In this document: positions 6,056 through 14,900 of the stretch, in pieces
Layout: every line of letters starts with the position of its first letter
How positions within the stretch are numbered: position 1 is the first letter of the stretch
NCBI GenBank assembly: GCA_944393255.1
Contig: CALXZP010000025.1
Location: 1 to 38,878 of the forward strand
Source: an uncultured Clostridia bacterium
Lineage (GTDB): Bacteria > Bacillota > Clostridia > UBA1381
Direction of reading: 5' to 3'
Length of the DNA: 38,878 bases
Translations under genes and position numbers: made by a program
Notes under the pieces: model-generated
Told to the model about the DNA's origin: nothing
The model's database searches: none
What the model saw: the letters and a program-made list of their open reading frames with translations, nothing else

Positions 6056-8872
6056 TCATACAAACGCTATACGCGCAGCGACCTTCTGCTTTGCCGTTAC
6101 TCTTATTATCTTTGCTCCCGAGTTTTCCGCGCCGGGGAATATATCCGTAACTCTGCCCGTTTCGACAGCTATGCTCTCCGCAGGCGTTAAGATATCTACG
6201 ACAGCTTCCGTACCGAAACAGCTTCTGCACCGAATTTTTCCTCCGTCTATGAAGATCTCATCCATAGCCGTAACAAGGCTCCATCGAAACAGCCCTTCAT
6301 AGCCCTCGATACGGTCGCAGACAGTGTATTCGCTCTTTTGCTTATCCAGCGTAAGCTCCCTTATATGCACTCCTCTTCCCTCGGGATCGTTTATCCTTAT
6401 TGTAAGTCTGTCCTTTTCCGTATCCGATACGAACTCTGCGGCTTCCACCGACCTCGGAACATCGTTCCAGCCCTGCAAAGCTGAATAGTCCGTTTTTTCA
6501 AGACAAATATCGAACGGATCGGGCTGTTCCTTTGCACCGCCCGACCTTGCGAACTGCACGACGGAGTGTGCCGAGGACGAAACATACCAGTCCTTAGTAT
6601 AATTAAAATACCCTTCTATTCCCGGATCGACAACGACCGGTACGCCGCCTTTATATATTATCATACTGCCCGCATCGTAATGACCGTGACCTATATATTT
6701 CTTAGGCGCGGTAACCGCGCAGTAATCGTCTACGTTCCTCATAACGTATATCCCGACGTCTTCAAACGCGCATGAGGCAAGCTCCGGTATACCGCATACG
6801 GCTCCTTCCTTTTCGCCGTAAAGCAGGTCTGCCGCAAAAATGTTTTCGGCGCTGAATCCCATCCTCGGCATTCCCGCGTTTGTCCATGCGGAATATACCA
6901 GTCTGCCAAGCTCGGCGTCAATCTCCGCTATATCGCCTCGGCATATCCCGAACACCGCAAAATCCTCCCCGGCATTTACAGTATGGTCGCCGAAATTCGG
7001 CGTTCCTATCCTGTTGTTTTTATACGCATAAGCCGGGGTCTGCACCATAGCGGGATACAAAAACATTTTAGGCAGAGACGTGGTTTTGAACCAGTCCTCG
7101 CCCGTGCATTTTTTCAGCACCTTTGCATACAGCGCAAACCTTGACAGCGCGGCCATATGATACCGAAGCGATTCCGGCCATGCTCCGTCCGCTCCAACGT
7201 TCCTTTCCAGCTGCGATCTCAGAAAGTAATTCACGTTCTCAAGCATTATCCCCGTGCGCTCGCTGCGCGGCATAGCCATAGCCATGAATCCTATACCGCA
7301 CATCATATCGGTCTGCCAATTGGACGCGTCGGACTGCACCTCATATACGCCCCTCTCAAACCTCGGGCGGTCGTCATATATATACGACTCCATGTATTCC
7401 AGCATTTCCGCCATTCGCGTATATTCCTCGCTTGAAAACGTATCCTTTACAAACGTATACGTACTCATGAGCGAGCACATTATACGTCCGCCCTGGACCG
7501 CGCCGTAGCAGTCGCAGCCGTCCGGACGAAGATCGTATGCGAACCATGTTTCCATCCCGTTGCAGAAATCATTCAGCACATACATCATCTGTTCCCGCGC
7601 TTTTTTAGCATAGGTCTTATCCCCTGTCACAAAATACATAACGGCGTCCGCCTGCATTGTGAGCGCAAACGGCTTATCTCTCGGTACCGATTTTCTGTTG
7701 TAAAAATGGACAAATTCACCTATCCTATTCTTATCGGCGTCGTAAAAGCCTATGATGATCTTTATACCGCGCCGCAGCTTTCCGTCTATCTTTGCATCGA
7801 ATATTATCGTACAGCCGCTGTCTCCCCGTGCGTCGATAAGCCCGCTGTGCGTTATCCCTCCGCAGCCGCTTATATTTTCTATATACACGGAAGCCTTTTC
7901 ACTGCCGCAGTACGGATACGCAGTCTCGCGCTTCACCGTCTGCTTTCCCGAAATGCTCAGCGGTTCCCATCCTGCTCCGTCTTCAAAGCCGGGATCGTTT
8001 ATGCTCCAGTCCGCGCCGTCTGAGGAGGTCACGGATATGTTATCCAGCCATACATGACCAAGTCCTCCGGCTTCGGTATCCTCCTCTGTGAGCAGGAAGC
8101 TTAAAGAGGTGTATCTTGTATTCTCCGGAGTGCGGAAGGTTATGACCTTATCCGTTGTGCTCCACATATAAAAATGCTTGTTGAGCCTGCCGTAATCGAT
8201 ATCCATACGCATAAGTTCTTCAAGCATGGCGGTCTGTTCCGGCGTGTAATATCCGGCTATCCGCGCGGCTTCTTCATACATATCGCTTTGCAGTATGCGC
8301 TCCCTCATCGCATCCTTTTCATCAGAGCTCATGAACAGGTTTGAACCGGGATCAATATCGGATAACAAAACGCGTGAATTATAACAGTCGTATATTTTAT
8401 CCGCCGCCTTTACCAGCGCTTTTATATATTCATCGCCTTTGAAGGAGGCTGCCCTTTCCGCCGCCGCCAGCGCCTCTTCAGCAGCCGTTCTGTCATAGCT
8501 TCCCGGTGTTCCGTCAACAGGCGTTTCTCTTTCCCTGAACCGTTTAACGAGCGGCTCAAGCTCTCCTATGCGTTTTGCCGCATGATTTCCCCTGAGCCAT
8601 TCCAGCATAGGCGCAATACCGTATTTAGTCATTCCGTATGACGGCGTCCTGGAATAATATTCGGTAATGCGGCGCGCCTCCTCCTCCGGTCTCGGCTCGA
8701 AAAATTCGCGGTTCCTTATTACCGGGTATTTATATCCGCCCTTTCTTATTTTTTCGGCTCTCTCCAGCATACGTTCGGCCGCATATATACAGCCTTTTGT
8801 ATAGTACTCGCTTTCGCCGATAACTTTTCTGCATTCGTCCGTCAGCTTTGAAAGCTCATCTGTAAAACTCAT
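6056..8872 (-). CDS. heparinase II/III-like polysaccharide lyase-type protein with inserted beta-sandwich
   Basis: This 938-residue protein belongs to the heparinase II/III superfamily, whose characterised members cleave uronic-acid glycans by beta-elimination. Residues 1-240 and about 400-690 look like the alpha/alpha toroid, with DASNWQTD (515-522) and GAWPESLRYHM (563-573). Residues about 245-400 form a carbohydrate-binding-like beta-sandwich (GHVWLDNISVTS, NDPGFEDGAGW) inserted within it. The C-terminal sheet domain holds the superfamily block GHGHYDAG (728-735), VVVDPG (746-751) and SSAHSVVQF (766-774). No signal peptide is seen, so it probably acts inside the cell on imported oligosaccharides. 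It lies 65 bases after the giant GH2 gene and is likely cotranscribed. The exact substrate and PL family cannot be told from sequence by eye. Confidence 0.8.
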   Translation of the reverse strand: MSFTDELSKLTDECRKVIGESEYYTKGCIYAAERMLERAEKIRKGGYKYPVIRNREFFEPRPEEEARRITEYYSRTPSYGMTKYGIAPMLEWLRGNHAAKRIGELEPLVKRFRERETPVDGTPGSYDRTAAEEALAAAERAASFKGDEYIKALVKAADKIYDCYNSRVLLSDIDPGSNLFMSSDEKDAMRERILQSDMYEEAARIAGYYTPEQTAMLEELMRMDIDYGRLNKHFYMWSTTDKVITFRTPENTRYTSLSFLLTEEDTEAGGLGHVWLDNISVTSSDGADWSINDPGFEDGAGWEPLSISGKQTVKRETAYPYCGSEKASVYIENISGCGGITHSGLIDARGDSGCTIIFDAKIDGKLRRGIKIIIGFYDADKNRIGEFVHFYNRKSVPRDKPFALTMQADAVMYFVTGDKTYAKKAREQMMYVLNDFCNGMETWFAYDLRPDGCDCYGAVQGGRIMCSLMSTYTFVKDTFSSEEYTRMAEMLEYMESYIYDDRPRFERGVYEVQSDASNWQTDMMCGIGFMAMAMPRSERTGIMLENVNYFLRSQLERNVGADGAWPESLRYHMAALSRFALYAKVLKKCTGEDWFKTTSLPKMFLYPAMVQTPAYAYKNNRIGTPNFGDHTVNAGEDFAVFGICRGDIAEIDAELGRLVYSAWTNAGMPRMGFSAENIFAADLLYGEKEGAVCGIPELASCAFEDVGIYVMRNVDDYCAVTAPKKYIGHGHYDAGSMIIYKGGVPVVVDPGIEGYFNYTKDWYVSSSAHSVVQFARSGGAKEQPDPFDICLEKTDYSALQGWNDVPRSVEAAEFVSDTEKDRLTIRINDPEGRGVHIRELTLDKQKSEYTVCDRIEGYEGLFRWSLVTAMDEIFIDGGKIRCRSCFGTEAVVDILTPAESIAVETGRVTDIFPGAENSGAKIIRVTAKQKVAARIAFV

Positions 8873-8899
8873 AAATATTTCCTTTCACTCCAACGCCGC

Positions 8900-8923
8900 A
8901 ACGGGACGCATAATCGTCCCGTT
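8900..8923. other. intercistronic hairpin between the giant GH2 gene and the heparinase-like gene
   Basis: AACGGGACG and CGTCCCGTT form a perfect 9-bp stem with a 6-base loop. No T-run follows on the minus strand (GCGGCGTTGG), so it is probably not a full terminator. It may stabilise or process the mRNA, lowering downstream expression. Confidence 0.5.
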
Positions 8924-8937
8924 ACAGTGTCCTGATC

Positions 8938-11900
8938 TTATTTGATATCCGCCGCATTGCAGAGCGGGGTCTGGTCTGTGTTCCAGAGCATGAGCTTGAC
9001 ATTTTCTCCAACAACGGGGATATCTACGCTCTTTTCCTCCGAACCGTTAAATTCTATTATGTCAGTCCTTTTGAGAACTCCCTCAGCATCATACTGAGCG
9101 GCATACATCAGCGCTTCGCCTTCAATGCCTTTCGCATATACAGACTTGATCGTTCCGTCCTCGATACGTCCGCCTATCTCCGCCGGAGTATCGATCGTAA
9201 CATTAAACATTATTTCATCCGCTGCACCCGAGACCTTTTCCCATTTGCCCAGGTTTGAAGCAACAACGCTTATCTCGATCGGCCCTTCGGCGCCCTCGGG
9301 GATCTGATCCTTCAGTATCTCGATCTGCCATGAGTAAGAGCCGTCCTCCGGGTCTACAGTCCTTACAGCCCTTGCGGGACCGTAATTTACAAATACGTCC
9401 GTATACTTCTGCAGGTCTTCATCCGACGATGTATACGATACATCGATCATCTTATTTCTATCCGCGCCGGATATAGTCACATCATCTATCTCATCAAGAG
9501 TGAGCGTCTGGACTGTTCCCTTGTTCTCGGCAACGTACGGAACGTTCATCTGTGTTCCGGTAGACTTGAAGATCGAAACGACTTCTCCGTTCTCCTTCAC
9601 CTCGGGCGAATAGATCATCGCAAACGCGTCGAGAGCCTGACCCGTGCCGTTCGTATACTGGCAGCCTGTGTTGTAGTATACTCTGTTATTGTGGAAACGC
9701 AGAGTATTTCTCGTTACCGATGCAACGCTGTCGGCAATCTCCGAGCCGTCGCGGGTCATACCGTCCGTATCCACAAGCTCCGAATCGATCAGCTCGTACG
9801 GCGCTATCAGCGGAACCACCTCCGCCTTTGTACCCTCGGGCACTTTGGCAGCGTCTCCCGTTCCGTCGTACGCTTCTCCGTTCGTTGTTTCTATCGACGG
9901 CACCTCGCTCATATAATACGTGTCTACCGTTAATGTGTCATAACCCCTGAGGTCGCCGGTGTTTACAGCGCCCAGAGACGGATTGCTGTCGCCGTTGCCC
10001 TTTTCGGGAGCATCCATCTTTTCATAGTTGATAAACCTGTTCGAGCCGTACCTCGACATGTTTCCGTTGAACTTATCGAACGGCGATATATAGCTGTTGA
10101 AGTCATATACAGTATCGGCATAGACCGACTTTGAAGGATCCTTCATGAGCATATACGGCTCCTTGTCGGTATGCGTCTTTCCTGCTACTCCCGTATCGTT
10201 CCTTCCGGGCGATTCGGGTATAGCATACTTCGTAAACTCGTTCATAGCCTCGGCAAGCTCTCGGTCAAAGAACCAGAATGACGATTTTTTATCAGCCTCC
10301 GCTGCCGAAGCGTTTTCCATTCCGGATGAAAGCCATCCGTTTGCGGCATAATATCCCGCCTCGCGCTCACTGCCGTTATCCTTTTCAAACGGTTTCATAA
10401 GATAACCGCTTTGGGTAAGGTCATTGAGTGTATAGCTGTCGTTTCCGCCCTTGAACGAATCCGGAACGCGGTATTCTATTGCCTTTTTGATATACTCCGT
10501 TATCATCTCCGAAGCGTTGTTTGACCAATCGTAATGGCCGCTGCCCCATTCTATGATATGCGATACGAGATAATTCTCGCTTACCGCTCTCTGGTGCTCG
10601 ATATGATAGCGCGCATCGCATACGCTCCTGTCGCGTCCCGCTCCTACAGCATGTTCTGTATACTGAGCCGCATACTGCAGGGACGGGATACCGGGTACCA
10701 TACCGAAGCCGTGAGCGTCGTTATCGGCATTGGAGCTGTCAGTTGCGTCGCCCCACATACCGTTCTTCATGTCTATCTGGGCTATCACTCTGTCGTAAGC
10801 CCAGTTTCCGCTCCTGTATCCGAACGGCGAAGCAGCGCTGTGACCTATGGTTATGACCGGCGTATTTTCCGCAACGCACTCATAACCCGACACTTCCGCA
10901 ATACCGGACAGGATATCGTTCATTATATCCGCCGCGTCCTTGCCGTCGTATGTTTTCCATTTATCCGCCGTAAACAGATCGTCGCCCTTATAATCCTTTT
11001 CGGTATACATTCCCTGAAGTATATTTTTATAGTTCTTTCCTTCGCCTGTATAACCTTCGGGCAGCAGATCGTTTTTATCTATGATAAACAGTATACCGAC
11101 GTTATCTTCCGCAAGAGCCTCTCTGAGCACCTTGGAATATGCCAGAGGCACCTCGATAAGGTTTACCTTTATCGCCACAAGTCCTCTGAGCGTGTCCGGA
11201 GACGCGGTCTTGGGCACCCACATATACGCATCATACTTTTTGCCGTTATCCGCAGTTGTCTCATCCTTGCCTGTTTCCATGAACGCATCCGTTCCTCCGG
11301 CAAAATGGTACTGGAAGGTCTCGTCCGTATTGAGACGGTCTATAGCCTTGCCGGTATGTACCTCGGGCGTATAATCCTTATCCGGATCCTTCGTCGGAGC
11401 CGGTACGGGTGTCGGAGTTGGAGCAGGCTCCGGCTCAGCAGCGCCGGTTATCTTGAGATCCTTGATCTGCACCGTTCCGAGCGAACCCCTGAGTATAAAG
11501 GTGAACTTTGCCTCAAGCGTATCGTAGCCGTCGGGCTTTCCGCTGCCGGTGACATAAGTTATCGTTCTCTCATGCCAATCCTCGTCGTTCACGGCCTCCT
11601 TGTGAAGCATGTTATCGTTGTTCTTACTAAGCTCCGACACATCCTTCGTACTGAAAATGTTTGTTGTTTTCCAGTTTATAGCCTGCGTGATCATGTTAAC
11701 GTATACGCCATGGCTCTTCACCTCAGTAAGCTCAGTCTTTTCCATAAAGGTAAGCGTGTACCTGGTGTTCGGCTGAACGCCCTTGATGGCTGCGACTACT
11801 CCATACAGAACGTCGCTTCCGCTTGCGGCGCTGCTTGTGATAGTCATGATATTATTATCTGTATCTATCGTGTGCGACGCACCCTTTTGGTCGTTCGCAT

Positions 11901-14900
11901 TATTGGTCAAAGCCCATGCGATGCTGTAGTCCGGATTTTCTCCCGTAAAGCCTCCGTCGCGGTAACCCTGCCATACCTTCTCGTCTCCCGAGGGTTCATC
12001 CGTGGGAGTGTCTGTCGGCGTACTGCCGCCTTCTTTCACTGTCAGCTCAAGATACGGAAGCTGAGCAACCTCAGAGGGTCTCTGCTTTTCGCTCGCATTG
12101 CCGCTGTTGTCAACAGGATCTATGACATAATAATCGTTTCCTGCCGCGCTTTCGCTGACGCTCTCGTCATACGCTAAGAGCAGCTTATACTCACCTGCTG
12201 ACGGAAGCTCCGAAAGCTCAAGACCTGTCTGCGTATTTCCGTTATACTGAGCTATATATCCGGTTCCGTTTGCATACTCAAACTTATCCTGATGATATAC
12301 GTTGGTTTTCTGACCCGGCGCGGTATTCTGCCTTACAAAATGCAGCTTAGCCGCGGTCACCGTTTTATCGCCCGGAATATCAAAGATCATTCCGAGAGCG
12401 CAGTTATTTTTTATATAGTAGTTCCTGTTGTCAGTCTCGCTGCCGCCGCGCACGCGTTCTACCGTTTTCGGAACCGCATACACGGTCGTATCCGTGTTTA
12501 TAAGACCCGTTACCGTAACGGCCGACTTCGGCATTACGAATGAATACTTTCCGTCATTTTCCGCTGTGACAGCCACATCAGCGCCGCTCTCGTCCTTGAC
12601 GAACAGCGAGCCTGCCGCATAGTTTCCGGAAAGCGTTACCGTTTCGCCGGCGTACGCCGTGCTCAGCGAAGCTGTTATCCCCTCCTGAGCAGTTACAGCA
12701 TACGGCAGCGCCTGCGCTATGCCTATCCACGAAAGTACCGGATCGGCTCCGGACTCTCTTGAAAGTGAAACCGTTATCGTATCCGCCTTATCGAGAACGA
12801 AGCTGACAGAGGCTTCGGCCTTATCAATGCCGTTCTTTGAATCAAGCGTCATCGTGCCCGTGCCGAGCTCCGTACCGTCTGAGCCCGAAACAGTCACCTT
12901 CATAGTTCTTGCCGCGTTGTTCGTCCAGAATTCGTATGTACCCTCGGTAACAGTATATCTTCCAGGCTCAAGCGTGAAGCTGTAATCCAGCGTCTTGCCC
13001 GCTTTCACATAATAGCCTGTTTTGTCCTTATCTCCGTCGGTCTCTTTTCCGTCCGGATTCCCGTAATCCTCCTCAGTGCTGACCATTCCCCAGCCGTTTT
13101 GTACCGTAGTCTGATCCTGTACATTGTTTTTCAGCGACGGGAACATAGCCTTTACCGCGTCAAATACCGACGTGTCGTTATCTCCGCAGTTGACGAAATA
13201 GTACAGATTATCGGGGTATACGCTTATCGTGCCCGTAACAGCAGTTCCGTCGGAAAGCGTGCCTTCTATCTCGGTATCGCTGTAGACCGGGCACTCCGAA
13301 ATATCCGTTTCCCAAATTACAGACTGCTCCGCACCATCGACCGTTACCTTCTCCGGCAGACTTCTGTCGGGAGTTGTATATCCAACGCTGCCTATTTCCT
13401 TTGAAAATTCAGGTATCTCAACATCCGTTTCCGCCGTCTCGTTCCATGACGCGCTCAGCGCGGAATAGGATGCGCTGTCAGACTTTGCGGCCGGTATTAT
13501 CGTATATGCATAATCAAATATGCTTCCGGTGGTTATCCTTGCATTCTCTCTTGTATCGGGTCCGCAGCTCTTATTGCCTATACCTACGGATTTATGGTCA
13601 ACATTGAAATACGTGCTTTCCGTATCCATATTATAGCCGCTGTGCGATACCATCTCATACGGATGCATAGCGCCGTTTCTCAGATCCTTTGTGCTGTAAT
13701 GAAGCGCCGATACCTCAAGTGAATTATCGGTATAATTCGGGTCTGTTTCAAGACCTATGCGGTCTTTGTCCGCAGTTACAAGTATCGCCGTATCGCTGCT
13801 TGCGGATGTGAGCGCAGCCCATGTAACATTATTGACCGTGCCCGTTTCCTGGTTTTTAAGGTGCGGGAAATACATATCAGTTGCGGTTGACGAGTAAACG
13901 CCCTTCACGGCAAACGTATCTCTGTCGCGGTAACATTCTGGAACGGGATAATTATAGCCATACTCCATATCCTCTCCGGTATTGATACCGTTTCCGTACC
14001 ACATTATATCCTCATATGAGCTGTCCGTCTGTATTTCCGAGCCAAGCCTGAGGATATACCTTCCGCCCGCCGTCTGATTAGGCATATCGGTAGTATCCAG
14101 ATACATTCTGTAGGTCAAAGCTCCGCTCTGATCCACCGTATATCTCAAAAACTCCTTAGCGTATTCATCGCCCTCATACGGTACCTTTATTTTTACTCCG
14201 ACGTCTATAACCTTTCTGCCGTCGCCGCCGTCGCTCCATCTTGTAGCATTGGGCAGCGGCGTTATGTTCTTTTCTTCGTCCGCATATCTCCAGTTATCGA
14301 TCTGCGGAGAATCGTTGTCATGATTTGCCCTTGTATAGTTAGGCTTGAGCTGCTTTATGAGAGTTTCGCCCTTATATACATAATTGCTCAAAAAGCCCGT
14401 CTTTTTGCTTACTTCAAAACTGAAATCATTTCCGCTTACGCTGAATTTATCGTCTGTTTCCGTTACGGTAACGCCGTCGCCGCCCGTCTCAGCCGCATTG
14501 GCTGCCGCCGGGATCTTGCCGCATACAGCTTCAAGCACCTCATCGCTGAGCTCAAACTGCTCATGAGCTATCTCATGTCCGGCATTTACCGCCCATTTAT
14601 CGTATTTTTCACTGATCTCAATATAGAGAGCGTATTCTGCGCCCTGCTTAAGCTCTGTAAGCTCCGCGCCGAACGGTACTGTGACCTCTCCGGCCTGCTT
14701 AGGCTCTACCGAAGGAACGTCCGCAATATCACCGCTTGCAATGACCTCGCCGTTCTCCTTAAGCTCCCAGCTGATATTATATTCGTTGAGGTTTGTGAAG
14801 TTATTCTCATTATATACGACTATCTTCTGATTTTTAAGCGTTTCGTCGGTCGTCCAGCCGCTTTGCTGCTGCTGTTCGTACGTGGGAGTCTCCTTCATCC

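Noticed and set aside
10534..12177. 547-residue open frame on the plus strand inside the giant GH2-esterase gene
   Set aside because: It is antisense to a well-supported gene, is rich in Arg, Ile, Tyr and Ser as expected from mirrored codons, and has no ribosome site or domain.
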